Made by a program: the position numbers and the translations under genes. Shown here in pieces: positions 1 to 8,554 of a stretch of 38,241 bases of DNA. The notes under the pieces were generated by a model, which saw only the letters and a list, made by a program, of their open reading frames with translations, was not told the origin of the DNA and did no database searches. The DNA comes from Gordonia sp. UBA5067 (GTDB lineage Bacteria > Actinomycetota > Actinomycetes > Mycobacteriales > Mycobacteriaceae), in assembly GCF_002414845.1 (NCBI RefSeq), contig NZ_DIAX01000028.1:100972-139212 (forward strand), written 5' to 3'. The stretch's first letter is position 1, and each line of letters opens with the position of its first letter.

Positions 1-882
1 ACCGGCGCCGGCCAGCACGGCGTCGCGACGGCGACGGCCTGCGCGCTGCTGGGCCTCGAATGCGTCGTCTACATGGGGCGTGTCGATACCGACCGCCAGG
101 CGCTCAACGTCGCCCGGATGCGGTTGTTGGGTGCGACGGTGATCGCGGTCGACAACGGGTCGGCGACCTTGAAAGACGCGATCAACGAGGCCATGCGCGA
201 CTGGGTGACGAACGCGCACAACACTTACTACTGCTTCGGCACGGCAGCCGGCCCACACCCCTTCCCGATGATGGTTCGAGACTTGCAGCGAGTCGTCGGC
301 TTGGAGGCGCGCGCGCAGATCCTTGAACACGCCGGCCGACTGCCCGACGCGGTCACCGCATGTGTGGGCGGCGGGTCCAATGCGATCGGCATCTTCCACC
401 CGTTCCTGGACGATGAGTCGGTGCGGCTGGTCGGGTTCGAGGCCGCCGGTGACGGGGTGTCGACCGGGCGGCACGCCGCGACCTTCACCGGCGGGACGCC
501 GGGAGCATTCCAGGGCGCCTACTCGTATCTGCTGCAGGACGAGGACGGTCAGACCATCGAGTCGCACTCGATTTCGGCCGGTCTGGATTACCCCGGCGTC
601 GGTCCCGAGCATGCCTACCTCAAGGACATCGGGCGCGCAGAGTACCGGCCGATCACCGACACCGAGGCGATGGATGCCCTGAGCCTGCTGTCGCGCCGCG
701 AGGGGATCATTCCGGCGATCGAGTCGGCCCACGCCGTTGCCGGCGCACTGCAGCTGGGACAGGAGTTGGGGGAGGGCGCGATCATCGTCGTCAACCTGTC
801 TGGTCGTGGCGACAAGGACGTGGACACCGCCGGCAAATGGTTCGGTCTCTTCGATCGCCCGGAAGGCCAGGACGGGCAATGA
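1..882 (+). CDS. trpB: Tryptophan synthase beta chain, 5' truncated by the window edge
   Basis: The PLP-dependent beta subunit condenses indole with L-serine to give L-tryptophan, as part of the alpha2-beta2 TrpAB complex in the cytoplasm. Frame 1 is open from base 1 and begins with [12 protein letters not shown], the conserved stretch just after the PLP-lysine region, so about the first 120-130 residues lie outside the window. The glycine-rich phosphate loop [12 protein letters not shown] (about bases 358-396) and the C-terminal [10 protein letters not shown] (about 793-822) are typical of TrpB. The stop TGA at 880-882 overlaps the trpA start in an ATGA arrangement, which indicates translational coupling. 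Identification is firm; only the N-terminus is missing. Confidence 0.97.
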   Translation, partial: TGAGQHGVATATACALLGLECVVYMGRVDTDRQALNVARMRLLGATVIAVDNGSATLKDAINEAMRDWVTNAHNTYYCFGTAAGPHPFPMMVRDLQRVVGLEARAQILEHAGRLPDAVTACVGGGSNAIGIFHPFLDDESVRLVGFEAAGDGVSTGRHAATFTGGTPGAFQGAYSYLLQDEDGQTIESHSISAGLDYPGVGPEHAYLKDIGRAEYRPITDTEAMDALSLLSRREGIIPAIESAHAVAGALQLGQELGEGAIIVVNLSGRGDKDVDTAGKWFGLFDRPEGQDGQ

Positions 883-1688
883 CGACTTCGCGCCACGTCG
901 CGCCGCCGTCGAAGCTGACCGACACCTTCGCCGCCTGCCGCGCGGAGCACCGGGCCGCCCTGATCGGCTACCTGCCGGTGGGTTATCCGACGGTCGCCAA
1001 TTCGCTGGAGTCGATGCGGATCATGGTCGAATCCGGCTGTGACATCGTCGAAGTCGGGGTGCCCTACTCCGATCCGGTGATGGACGGTCCGACGATCCAG
1101 GCCGCCGCCGATACCGCGTTGGCGGCCGGGGTGCGCGTGCGCGACGCCTTCGCAGCTTGCGAGGCGGTCGCCGCGGCGGGCGGTCAGGCCGTGGTGATGA
1201 GCTACTGGAATCCGGTGCTCGCCTACGGCGTGGAGAGCTTCGCCCGCGACTTGGCCAACGCCGGTGGCGCCGGGATGATCACCCCGAACCTGATTCCCGA
1301 GGAGGGGGCGGGCTGGCACGAGGCGTCCGACGCCCACGGCCTCGACCGGATCTACCTCGTGGCGCCGTCGTCGACGACCGAACGCATCGCGCTCACCGTC
1401 GATGCCTCGCGCGGCTTTCTCTACGCCGCGTCCACGATGGGCGTGACCGGTGCCCGCGACGCGGTGTCGAACGCCGCACCGGAACTGTGTGCCCGGGTGC
1501 GGGAATACTCCGATATCCCGATCGGCGTCGGCCTCGGTGTGCGTGACGGACGGCAGGCCGCGGAAATCGCCGATTATGCCGACGGGGTCATCGTCGGGTC
1601 GGCGCTGGTGACGGCGGCCACCGCTGGGCCCGCCGCGCTCGCGGCGCTGATCGCCGACCTCGCTGCGGGCGTCCGCGGGGAGGGCTGA
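879..1688 (+). CDS. trpA: Tryptophan synthase alpha chain
   Basis: The alpha subunit cleaves indole-3-glycerol phosphate to indole and glyceraldehyde 3-phosphate and channels the indole to TrpB. The 269-residue product has the normal family length. It shows YLPVGYPT near residue 31 and the active-site block [18 protein letters not shown], where Glu58 and Asp69 match the catalytic Glu49/Asp60 of the Salmonella enzyme. The C-terminal [12 protein letters not shown] and GVIVGSAL phosphate-binding loops of the TIM barrel are present. ATG at 879 was chosen because it overlaps the trpB stop by 4 bp; an upstream in-frame start at 837 would lie deep inside trpB. The next gene, lgt, begins 25 bp after the stop. 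Confidence 0.97.
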   Translation: MTTSRHVAPPSKLTDTFAACRAEHRAALIGYLPVGYPTVANSLESMRIMVESGCDIVEVGVPYSDPVMDGPTIQAAADTALAAGVRVRDAFAACEAVAAAGGQAVVMSYWNPVLAYGVESFARDLANAGGAGMITPNLIPEEGAGWHEASDAHGLDRIYLVAPSSTTERIALTVDASRGFLYAASTMGVTGARDAVSNAAPELCARVREYSDIPIGVGLGVRDGRQAAEIADYADGVIVGSALVTAATAGPAALAALIADLAAGVRGEG

Positions 1689-1700
1689 CCGCACGTCGAT

Positions 1701-1706
1701 TAGGGT
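1701..1706 (+). promoter_or_regulatory. -10 hexamer of lgt (leaderless type)
   Basis: TAGGGT lies 7 nt before the GTG at 1714. This is the TANNNT-to-start spacing expected if transcription begins at the start codon. It suggests that lgt has its own promoter besides any read-through from trpBA. Confidence 0.5.
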
Positions 1707-1713
1707 GGACCGC

Positions 1714-3702
1714 GTGAATTCCGTGCAGGTTCTCGCCTACCTTCCCAGTCCGCCGCAGGGTGTGTGGCAGCTCGGGCCCATTCCGATCCGCGCCTATGCA
1801 TTGTGCATCGTCGCCGGGATCATCGTCGCCCTCTGGTGGGGGTCGCGCCGATGGGTGGCCCGCGGTGGTCAGCCCGGGGAGGTGCTCGACGTTGCGCTGT
1901 GGGCGGTGCCGTTCGGGTTGGTCGGCGGTCGGGCCTATCACGTCCTGACCGACTGGCGGTACTATTTCACCGATCTCGGTCAGACTCTCAATCCTCCGCG
2001 GGGGCCGATTGATGCGCTCAAGATCTGGGACGGCGGCCTTGGAATCTGGGGCGCGGTGGCGTTCGGCGCGGTCGGCGCCTGGATCGCCTGCCGCATCTAT
2101 GGGATCAAACTTCCCGCGTTCGGCGATGCCATCGCGCCGGCGGTCCTGCTGGCACAGGCCATCGGCCGGTTTGGGAACTATTTCAACCAGGAGGTCTATG
2201 GCCGGCCGACCGACGTGCCGTGGGGATTGGAGATCTTCCGCCGGCTGCCCGACAATCTGACCGGCGTATCCACCGGTGAGCGGATCGCCATTGTGCATCC
2301 CACCTTTCTGTATGAGGCGCTGTGGAATGTCGCGGTCGTGCTGCTGCTCGTCGCGGTGGACCGGTACTTCCGAGTCGGCCACGGCCGCTTGTTCGCCCTT
2401 TACGTCATGGGCTACTGCTTCGGGAGGTTCTTCGTCGAGCTGGTGCGCGACGACCCGGCTTCCGAACCGTTCGGCATGGGAATCCGGGTGAACTCCATTG
2501 TGTCGGTGGTGGTGTTCGGTTGCGCTCTCGCCTACTTCCTCGCCGCGCCGCGCGGGCGTGAGTTGGGGCTGTCGATGTATCGGCCCAAGCGAGCCGAAGA
2601 GCTGGCGGCCGAGGGCGAGGTCGGTTATGTCGATCCGTGGCCCGATCGGGACGTGGAGCCCGAGCCCGAGGCCGAGGCCGGGACTCAGCCCTCGCCTAAT
2701 ACCGAGACTGAGCCTAATACCGAGACTGAGCCTGATACCGAGACTGAGCCTGAACTCGAGACTGAGCCTGAACTCGGGACTGAGTCTGAACTCGAGCCCG
2801 TGGCCGAACCCGTGGCCGAGGCTGAGACCGAGGCTGAGGCCGTGCCCGAGGCGCCGAGCGTGCCCGAAGTCTCGCGGACCATTACTACTGCTGCGACGGT
2901 CGTCGACGACGACGTCCGGATTATCAGTGTCACCGGTGAGATCGCGGCGCCCGCGTCATCGATCTTTGCGCTCATCGCCGATCCGGCGCAGCAGCCGCGT
3001 TTCGACGGCAACAAGAACCTCGCCGAGGCGGCGCAGGGTCAGCGGGTCACCAAGGTCGGTGACTCGTTTCGGATGACCAATACGGGTGGACGGGTCCGGC
3101 GGAACACGATCGTCGAATTTGTCGAGGACCGGGTCATCGCCTGGCTGCCGTCGGAGGTGGGCAAGCCACCGCCCGGTCACCTTTGGCGATGGCAGCTCAA
3201 GCCGATCGATGATGAGACCACCAGCGTGACCCACACCTACGACTGGACTCGCCTCGATCCCGAGGACGCCAAGCGCAACGAGCGCGCCCGGTCCACGACA
3301 GCGGAGTCGCTGCAGGCCTCACTCGATCTGCTCGCCGACTTGATCCGAGTTCCCGCTGATGCGCCGGAGTCACCCGCGGCTGACGAAGCCACCCCCAACA
3401 TTGTTCGGCGGGCGGATGCGCCACCGCTGGTCGTCGAAGAACCCGTTGCCGACGAGCCCGCACCGGTGGAAACCGCCGCCGAGGAACCCGCCATACGAGA
3501 AGGTGAGGCGGCGGCCGACGACAAGCGTGCCGCTGACGCTGACGCTGGCTCAGCCGGTGCGGACGTTGATGCTGACACCGCCGCCGCCACTGATGTTGAT
3601 GCCGCCACTGACGTTGACGCTGTCAGCGACGTTGACGTGGAATCCGCGACGGAATCCGACGTCGACACCGAACGAGCCGAGGATGCCGACCCGAGCAGTT
3701 GA
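1714..3702 (+). CDS. lgt: Prolipoprotein diacylglyceryl transferase with C-terminal SRPBCC-like domain
   Basis: Lgt transfers diacylglycerol from phosphatidylglycerol to the lipobox cysteine of prolipoproteins in the cytoplasmic membrane. Residues 1 to about 290 form the multi-pass enzyme, with the signature GRFGNYFNQEVYGRPTDVPWG and the conserved HPTFLYEALW. A long acidic linker follows, about residues 310-385, built partly of TETEP repeats. Residues about 400-545 then look like an SRPBCC/polyketide-cyclase (START-like) fold: ISVTGEIAAPASSIFALIADP at its start and a C-terminal helix TAESLQASLDLLADLI. A second acidic, Ala/Asp/Val-rich tail runs to residue 662. Ordinary Lgt proteins have about 260-300 residues, and mycobacterial ones have a longer low-complexity tail, so the folded extra domain is unusual. 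GTG 1714 is preferred over GTG 1705 because of the upstream -10 and the GGGTGG at 1703-1708. Confidence 0.93.
   Translation: MNSVQVLAYLPSPPQGVWQLGPIPIRAYALCIVAGIIVALWWGSRRWVARGGQPGEVLDVALWAVPFGLVGGRAYHVLTDWRYYFTDLGQTLNPPRGPIDALKIWDGGLGIWGAVAFGAVGAWIACRIYGIKLPAFGDAIAPAVLLAQAIGRFGNYFNQEVYGRPTDVPWGLEIFRRLPDNLTGVSTGERIAIVHPTFLYEALWNVAVVLLLVAVDRYFRVGHGRLFALYVMGYCFGRFFVELVRDDPASEPFGMGIRVNSIVSVVVFGCALAYFLAAPRGRELGLSMYRPKRAEELAAEGEVGYVDPWPDRDVEPEPEAEAGTQPSPNTETEPNTETEPDTETEPELETEPELGTESELEPVAEPVAEAETEAEAVPEAPSVPEVSRTITTAATVVDDDVRIISVTGEIAAPASSIFALIADPAQQPRFDGNKNLAEAAQGQRVTKVGDSFRMTNTGGRVRRNTIVEFVEDRVIAWLPSEVGKPPPGHLWRWQLKPIDDETTSVTHTYDWTRLDPEDAKRNERARSTTAESLQASLDLLADLIRVPADAPESPAADEATPNIVRRADAPPLVVEEPVADEPAPVETAAEEPAIREGEAAADDKRAADADAGSAGADVDADTAAATDVDAATDVDAVSDVDVESATESDVDTERAEDADPSS
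2701..2790 (+). repeat. Five tandem 18-bp repeats in the lgt linker
   Basis: Five consecutive in-frame 18-bp units (starting at 2701, 2719, 2737, 2755 and 2773) follow the pattern ACCGAGACTGAGCCTAAT, with the first and last codons drifting in copies 3-5. They encode a TETEPN-like hexapeptide. Base composition is less GC-rich than the flanking lgt sequence. Length variation between strains by slippage is likely (inference). Confidence 0.9.
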
Positions 3703-3703
3703 G

Positions 3704-3726
3704 CGGGGTGCGTACGTGGCACCCCG
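3704..3726 (+). terminator. Hairpin directly after lgt
   Basis: CGGGGTGC (3704-3711) pairs perfectly with GCACCCCG (3719-3726) around a 7-nt loop, starting 2 nt after the lgt stop. There is no U-tract, which is common for actinobacterial intrinsic terminators. Confidence 0.5.
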
Positions 3727-3824
3727 AGGAAGTGTCAGCACGGTGCGTGTGACGTTCCCGTGAATGATGTGTGACGGCTCGGCGCCGGGCGCCGGGTGCG
3801 GTGGGCGGTTGGGGGTCGGCGGGA

Positions 3825-3830
3825 TACGCT
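3825..3830 (+). promoter_or_regulatory. -10 hexamer of pyk (leaderless type)
   Basis: TACGCT sits 7 nt before GTG 3838. No Shine-Dalgarno sequence is present, so a leaderless mRNA is likely, and this fixes the pyk start at 3838. Confidence 0.6.
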
Positions 3831-3837
3831 GGCTCCC

Positions 3838-5259
3838 GTGAATCGTCGAACGAAGATCGTCTGCACCATGGGACCCGCGACCGCGACTGTCGAGCGGATC
3901 CGTGACTTAGTCGACAGCGGCATGGACGTCGCTCGACTCAACTTCAGCCACGGCACCCACGACGACCACGCGATGATGTACGGCCACGTTCGCGAGGTCG
4001 CCCAAGAGGGTGGGAAGGCAGTGGGAATTCTCGCGGACCTCCAGGGCCCGAAGATCCGGCTGGGCAGGTTCGGCGGGGACGGGCGGACTCAGTGGGCGAG
4101 CGGGGATACTGTCCGCATCACCGTCGACGACGTGATCGGTGACCACGACCGCGTTGGCACGACGTACGCACAGCTGGCCCGGGATGCACGGGTCGGCGAC
4201 CGCCTGCTCGTCGACGACGGCAAGGTTGGCCTCGTGGTCACCGACATCGACGGCAACGATGTCGTCTGCACGGTCACCGAGGGCGGCCCGGTCAGCAATC
4301 ACAAGGGGCTCTCCATGCCCGGCATGAGCGTTTCGGTGCCGGCGTTGTCGGACAAGGACGTGGCCGACCTGGAGTTCGCCTTGCGCCTCGGCGTCGACCT
4401 GGTGGCGCTCTCGTTTGTGCGCAGTCCCTCCGATATTGAGCTGGTCCACGAGGTGATGGACCGCGTTGGGCGGCGAGTGCCGGTGATCGCCAAACTGGAA
4501 AAGCCCGAGGCGATCGAGAACCTTGAGGCCGTCGTGCTGGCTTTCGACGCGATCATGGTCGCGCGCGGCGACCTCGGCGTCGAGTTGCCGCTGGAGGAGG
4601 TGCCCCTGGTGCAGAAGCGGGCGATCCAGATGGCCCGGGAGAACGCCAAGCCGGTGATCGTGGCGACGCAGATGCTCGAGTCGATGATCGAGAACTCCCG
4701 TCCGACGCGGGCCGAGGCCTCCGACGTGGCCAATGCCGTGCTCGATGGTGTCGACGCAGTCATGCTCTCCGGTGAGACGTCGGTGGGCAAGTATCCGGTG
4801 CAGGCGGTCGCGACGATGAACCGGATCTGTCAGGCAGTTGAGTCCGGATCTCGATCGGTGCCGCCGCTGGACCACCTGCCGCGTACGCGCCGCGGCGTGA
4901 TCTCCTACGCCGCTCGCGACATCGGTGAGCGGCTGAGCGTCAAGGCATTGGTCGCCTTCACCCAGTCGGGTGACACCGTCCGCCGCTTGGCGCGGCTACA
5001 TTCGCCTCTGCCGTTGCTCGCGTTCACCCCGATTCCGGAGATTCGCAACCAGTTGGCCCTGAGCTGGGGAACTGAGACCTTCATCGTGGACCGCATCGCC
5101 AATACCGACGAGATGATCGACGAGGTCGATCGCATCCTGATCGATAGCGGGCGCATGGTCGAGGGCGACACGGTCGTAGTCGTTGCGGGCGCACCGCCGG
5201 CCACCGTCGGATCGACCAACATGATCTACGTACACCGGATCGGCGAGCAGGATCACTAG
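3838..5259 (+). CDS. pyk: Pyruvate kinase
   Basis: This glycolytic enzyme converts phosphoenolpyruvate and ADP to pyruvate and ATP. The 473-residue product starts [13 protein letters not shown], the standard pyruvate kinase N-terminus. It has [11 protein letters not shown] for the active-site Arg/Asn, the catalytic-lysine signature [12 protein letters not shown] near residue 220, [17 protein letters not shown] for metal binding and ATQMLESMI. The C-terminal domain runs from about residue 340 to the end. GTG 3838 is preferred to the in-frame ATG at 3796, because the upstream 14 codons are not conserved-looking and the -10 lies inside them. The gene ends tail to tail with sirR, sharing the bases CTAG at 5256-5259. 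Confidence 0.97.
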   Translation: MNRRTKIVCTMGPATATVERIRDLVDSGMDVARLNFSHGTHDDHAMMYGHVREVAQEGGKAVGILADLQGPKIRLGRFGGDGRTQWASGDTVRITVDDVIGDHDRVGTTYAQLARDARVGDRLLVDDGKVGLVVTDIDGNDVVCTVTEGGPVSNHKGLSMPGMSVSVPALSDKDVADLEFALRLGVDLVALSFVRSPSDIELVHEVMDRVGRRVPVIAKLEKPEAIENLEAVVLAFDAIMVARGDLGVELPLEEVPLVQKRAIQMARENAKPVIVATQMLESMIENSRPTRAEASDVANAVLDGVDAVMLSGETSVGKYPVQAVATMNRICQAVESGSRSVPPLDHLPRTRRGVISYAARDIGERLSVKALVAFTQSGDTVRRLARLHSPLPLLAFTPIPEIRNQLALSWGTETFIVDRIANTDEMIDEVDRILIDSGRMVEGDTVVVVAGAPPATVGSTNMIYVHRIGEQDH

Positions 5260-5942
5260 CCTGTAGCGACGAAGATCGCCCGGGTGGCTACGTCACCCAG
5301 AATGACCGGTTCGGTTGCATCGCCGACGGTGATGGTCGTCGTCCCGGCGAATGGGCGCTTGCCGGAAATGTGCACGGAGCGGTCCAGGGCAATGCCGACT
5401 TCGTTGAAGTAGCGCAGCATGGCGGGGTCGGTGTCGGAGATCCGCGCGATGACCCCGGAGTCGCCGTCGCCGAGTTCAGCCAGCAGGCATACGTCCGGGC
5501 TGGTGATCTCGCCGTCCGGGGAGGGGATCGGGTCGCCGTGTGGGTCGCGGCGCGGGTAACCGAGTTTCGCGTCGATGCGTTCGACCAGGCGGTCGCTGAC
5601 GGCGTGCTCGAGGACTTCGGCCTCGTCGTGCACCTCGTCCCAACTGAACCCCAGTTGGGACACGAGGTAGGTTTCCAGCAGGCGGTGGCGGCGCACCATC
5701 CCGACTGCGGCCCGGCGGCCTTCTTCGGTGAGGGTGATGGCGCCGTACTTCTGGTGTTCGAGCAGCCCTTGCTGGGCGAGTTTGCGGATACCTTCGGAGG
5801 CGGTCGACGGCGAGATGTCGAGCTTGTCGGCGATCATCGATGTGGTCACCTTGACGTCGCCCCACTCCCGGGCGGTCCAGATCACTTTGAGGTAGTCCTG
5901 GGCGACTGAGGTCAATTCCGACCATTCGTTCCCGCGTGGCAT
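5256..5942 (-). CDS. sirR: DtxR-family metal-dependent repressor, SirR/MntR type
   Basis: This family comprises cytoplasmic metal-sensing repressors (Mn2+ or Fe2+ as co-repressor). The 228-residue protein has an N-terminal winged helix-turn-helix (VAQDYLKVIWTA, then ITTSM-like VTTSMIADKLDISPSTASEGIRKL split over residues about 13-55), a dimerisation/metal-binding middle (RRHRLLETYLVSQLGFSWDE, AEVLEHAVSDRLVERID) with the usual His/Glu/Cys ligands, and a C-terminal FeoA/SH3-like domain from about residue 150. It corresponds in position to M. tuberculosis Rv2788 (sirR). Its presence together with a manganese riboswitch before terC suggests a manganese role, but the metal cannot be decided from sequence alone. 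The ATG lies 7 nt after a -10 hexamer, so the mRNA is probably leaderless. Confidence 0.92.
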   Translation of the reverse strand: MPRGNEWSELTSVAQDYLKVIWTAREWGDVKVTTSMIADKLDISPSTASEGIRKLAQQGLLEHQKYGAITLTEEGRRAAVGMVRRHRLLETYLVSQLGFSWDEVHDEAEVLEHAVSDRLVERIDAKLGYPRRDPHGDPIPSPDGEITSPDVCLLAELGDGDSGVIARISDTDPAMLRYFNEVGIALDRSVHISGKRPFAGTTTITVGDATEPVILGDVATRAIFVATG

Positions 5943-5949
5943 GGCGTTC

Positions 5950-5967
5950 AGTCTAGTGATGCCTCAC
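5950..5967 (-). promoter_or_regulatory. sirR promoter -10 with adjacent inverted repeat
   Basis: On the minus strand TAGACT (5955-5950) is 7 nt before the sirR ATG. Immediately upstream, at 5956-5967, GTGA-TGCC-TCAC forms a short inverted repeat. It could be an autoregulatory operator, but that is speculative. The region also faces the divergent ribF promoter. Confidence 0.45.
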
Positions 5968-5994
5968 CGTAGGTTCTCGCGGTGTGCGGACGGG

Positions 5995-6000
5995 TAAGGT
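5995..6000 (+). promoter_or_regulatory. -10 hexamer of ribF (leaderless type)
   Basis: TAAGGT precedes GTG 6008 by exactly 7 nt, favouring a leaderless transcript. This supports 6008 over the upstream in-frame GTG at 5984, which would place the -10 inside the gene. Confidence 0.6.
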
Positions 6001-6007
6001 GAGCGAC

Positions 6008-6976
6008 GTGTTGCGATGGCGAGGTCTCGATGACATCCCCGCTGACTGGGGACGGTGTGTGGTCACGATCGGCGTGTTCGACGGGGTGCACCGCGGGCAC
6101 GCGCAGCTGATCAAGGCGGCGACGACGGCGGCTGCCGAACGTGGCCTGCCGTCCGTGCTGATGACATTCGACCCCCATCCCGCCGAGGTCGTCCGGCCGG
6201 GCACCCACCCGCCGCAGCTTTCGACGTTGACCCGGCGGGCGGAGCTGGCCCAGGAATTGGGCATCGACGTCTTCTGTGTCATGCCGTTTACCCCGGCGCT
6301 CGCCTCGCGCTCACCGAAGGACTTCGTCCACGGTGTGCTGGTGGAAACCCTGCATGCAGCGGAGGTTGTGGTCGGCGACAACTTCACTTTTGGACACAAG
6401 GCCGCCGGCAATGTTGAGAAGCTGCGCGAATTCGGCAAGCGGTTCGGATTCGAGGTTCAAGAGGTCTCACTGTTCGGCGAACATGCGGTCACCTTTTCGT
6501 CGACGTATATCCGTTCCTGCGTCGCCGCGGGGGACGTCACCTCCGCGGCCGATGCGTTGGGCCGCCCGCATCGGGTCGAGGGGGTCGTGGTCCGCGGGGA
6601 CGGGCGCGGGCGCGAACTGGGATTCCCGACGGCCAATGTTGCGCCGCCGATGTATGCCGCGATCCCTGCCGACGGGGTGTATGCGTGCTCGTTCACCGTG
6701 ATCGGCCCGGGCGCCACGCTGGGGCAGGTTCAGCACGGCAAGTGCTATCAGGCCGCTGTCTCCGTGGGCACCAACCCGACGTTCTCTGGCCGCACGCGTA
6801 CCGTCGAGGCATTCGTGCTCGACACCGAGGCCGATCTGTACGGGCAGCACGTCGCCGTCGATTTCGTGGAGCGCATCCGGCCGATGACTCGCTTCGATTC
6901 GGTCGACGACCTCGTCAAAGCGATCGCCGAGGATGTGGACCAGACGCGAGTAATTCTGGCGAAGCACGCGGAGTAG
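6008..6976 (+). CDS. ribF: Bifunctional riboflavin kinase / FAD synthetase
   Basis: RibF phosphorylates riboflavin to FMN and then adenylylates FMN to FAD. The 322-residue protein has the usual two domains. The N-terminal nucleotidyltransferase has TIGVFDGVHRGH and the later FSSTYIRSCVAAGD. The C-terminal riboflavin kinase has GRPHRVEGVVVRGDGRGRELGFPTAN split over about residues 180-207, and later GTNPTFSGRTRTVEAF. The N-terminus VLRWRGLDDIPADWGRCV closely resembles mycobacterial RibF as I recall it. No FMN riboswitch is present upstream, and the promoter is of the leaderless type. The gene is divergent from sirR with a very short intergenic gap. Confidence 0.96.
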   Translation: MLRWRGLDDIPADWGRCVVTIGVFDGVHRGHAQLIKAATTAAAERGLPSVLMTFDPHPAEVVRPGTHPPQLSTLTRRAELAQELGIDVFCVMPFTPALASRSPKDFVHGVLVETLHAAEVVVGDNFTFGHKAAGNVEKLREFGKRFGFEVQEVSLFGEHAVTFSSTYIRSCVAAGDVTSAADALGRPHRVEGVVVRGDGRGRELGFPTANVAPPMYAAIPADGVYACSFTVIGPGATLGQVQHGKCYQAAVSVGTNPTFSGRTRTVEAFVLDTEADLYGQHVAVDFVERIRPMTRFDSVDDLVKAIAEDVDQTRVILAKHAE

Positions 6977-7079
6977 CCTGACCTATCCCACACTGTTTGC
7001 CCGGTCAAGCATCGATCGAAGTTGGACTTGCGAAACGGTGCTGGATGGGTGGGCGACGGACGCTCGTTTATGACCGATT

Positions 7080-7108
7080 TTGGGGCCGACCTGCGGCGCT
7101 GGTAGATT
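7080..7108 (+). promoter_or_regulatory. rpsO promoter
   Basis: TTGGGG (7080-7085) and TAGATT (7103-7108) are separated by 17 bp, a normal housekeeping sigma-factor layout. Transcription would start near 7115, giving a leader of about 87 nt before rpsO, enough room for S15 autoregulation; no specific S15-binding structure could be recognised. Confidence 0.6.
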
Positions 7109-7201
7109 TACCCCTCGGTGCTGCTGCAGTCCGTGGCGGCGCACCTCCTCGCCCGTGGCAAGGATCGTGGACACGGCACTGAAACACGAAGGAGTTCAGC
7201 G

Positions 7202-7471
7202 ATGTCGCTGACCGTCGAACAGAAGAAGACCATTCTCGCCGAGTACGGCTTGCACGAGACCGATACGGGGTCGCCCGAGGCTCAGGTCGCGATGCTGACC
7301 AAGCGCATCGAGGACCTCACCGAGCACCTCAAGAAGCACAAGCACGACCACCACAGTCGGCGTGGTCTGCTGCTGCTCGTCGGCCGCCGTCGCCGGCTGC
7401 TCAAGTACGTCGCCAAGGTCGACGTCGAGCGTTACCGCTCGCTGATCGAGCGTCTCGGCCTGCGCCGCTAG
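7202..7471 (+). CDS. rpsO: 30S ribosomal protein S15
   Basis: S15 binds 16S rRNA helices 20-22 early in small-subunit assembly. The 89-residue protein has the standard length and carries the family pattern [17 protein letters not shown], then [21 protein letters not shown] and a C-terminal [15 protein letters not shown] 7202 is set by AAGGAG at 7191-7196. As in most bacteria it lies in the same neighbourhood as pnp, but here two unrelated genes and about 2.6 kb separate the pair. Confidence 0.98.
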   Translation: MSLTVEQKKTILAEYGLHETDTGSPEAQVAMLTKRIEDLTEHLKKHKHDHHSRRGLLLLVGRRRRLLKYVAKVDVERYRSLIERLGLRR

Positions 7472-7482
7472 ACCCGTCCGAA

Positions 7483-7530
7483 CCAATGACCCGGCCGCGT
7501 CACCGAAAGGTGGCGCGGCCGGGTCATTGG
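7483..7530 (+). terminator. rpsO terminator, 22-bp stem with GAAA loop
   Basis: The arms 7483-7504 and 7509-7530 pair over 22 positions with a single G-U wobble, closed by a GAAA tetraloop. It begins 11 nt after the rpsO stop. No strong U-tract follows. Confidence 0.85.
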
Positions 7531-7627
7531 TGTGCTGTTGCAGGCCGGTGCGACCGGTCCTACTGTTGGTCTAGGACACCGCCGATACTCGCAGATTTGC
7601 GCATGAACAGGGAAGGTTTGGTCCACC

Positions 7628-8530
7628 ATGACATCGATGACCAATGTCGCAGTATTCGGCACAGGCGTCTTGGGATCTCAAATCGCCATGCAGGCCGCGT
7701 ACCACGGCAAGCGTGTGATCGCCTACGACGTCTCCCAGGAGCTCCTCGATAAGCTCCCGGCTCGTTGGGAGTGGATGCGCGCCGGGTACCAGCGCGACCT
7801 GGCCGACTTCGACGCCGATCGTTTCGACCGGGCGATCGCGTCCATCACCGCCACCACCAGCCTGCAATCGGCTGTCGAAGATGCCGACATCGTCATCGAG
7901 GCGATCCCGGAGAATCTCGACCTGAAGAAGAAGGTCTGGGCATCGATCGGTGCGGCTGCTCCGCCGAAGACGGTCTTCACGACGAACTCGTCGTCGCTGC
8001 GTCCGAGCGATTTCGCCGACGCCACCGGACGCCCCGCAAAGTTCCTCGCGCTGCACTTTGCGAATATTGTATGGTCGCACAACACGGGCGAGGTCATGCC
8101 CACCCCACAGACCGACCCGGCCGTCTTCGAAGCGGTCCTCTCCTTCGCCACGGAGATCGGTCTCGTCGCGATTCCAGTCCGCAACGAGACCCCGGGCTAT
8201 CTGTTGAACAGTTTGCTGATCCCCTTCCTCAATGCGGCCGCATATCTGTACGTCGACGAAGTGGCAGACCCAGTCGACATCGATACGGACTGGAAGATCG
8301 CCACGGGCTCGCCGCAGGGGCCCTTCGAGGTCTATGACCTCGTCGGGTTCAACGTGGCTATCAACATTATGCGCAACAATCCGGACGATGAGCGCCTTCA
8401 GAGGTTCGCCGACATGCTGGAGAAGAGCGCCAAGGAGGGCAGGTCCGGCTTGAGCGACGGCGCGGGCTTTTACGAGTACGACGCGACGGGGCAGAGCCAG
8501 GGTATGGCGCCGCGGTGGAAGCTGGGGTAG
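7628..8530 (+). CDS. 3-hydroxyacyl-CoA dehydrogenase family protein
   Basis: This family oxidises (S)-3-hydroxyacyl-CoA with NAD+ in fatty-acid or butanoate metabolism. The 300-residue protein has an N-terminal Rossmann fold (VAVFGTGVLGSQIA, then an acidic residue in AYDVS), IEAIPENLDLKKKVW, TNSSSLRPSDFA and the catalytic-histidine segment ALHFANIVWSHNTGEVMP. The C-terminal helical domain contains NETPGYLLNSLLIPFLNAA and GPFEVYDLVGFN. The catalytic region differs from the textbook HFFNPVPLMPLVEV, so substrate preference may differ from FadB or PaaH enzymes. ATG 7628 follows GGGAAGG; ATG 7637 is an alternative. It stands alone, converging on the monooxygenase gene. Confidence 0.88.
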   Translation: MTSMTNVAVFGTGVLGSQIAMQAAYHGKRVIAYDVSQELLDKLPARWEWMRAGYQRDLADFDADRFDRAIASITATTSLQSAVEDADIVIEAIPENLDLKKKVWASIGAAAPPKTVFTTNSSSLRPSDFADATGRPAKFLALHFANIVWSHNTGEVMPTPQTDPAVFEAVLSFATEIGLVAIPVRNETPGYLLNSLLIPFLNAAAYLYVDEVADPVDIDTDWKIATGSPQGPFEVYDLVGFNVAINIMRNNPDDERLQRFADMLEKSAKEGRSGLSDGAGFYEYDATGQSQGMAPRWKLG

Positions 8531-8554
8531 CCCCTCGAGGGATGGCCGACTCGA

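Noticed and set aside
5943..6007. FMN riboswitch before ribF
   Set aside because: The gap is far too short and none of the conserved FMN-element sequence is present; the promoter is of the leaderless type.
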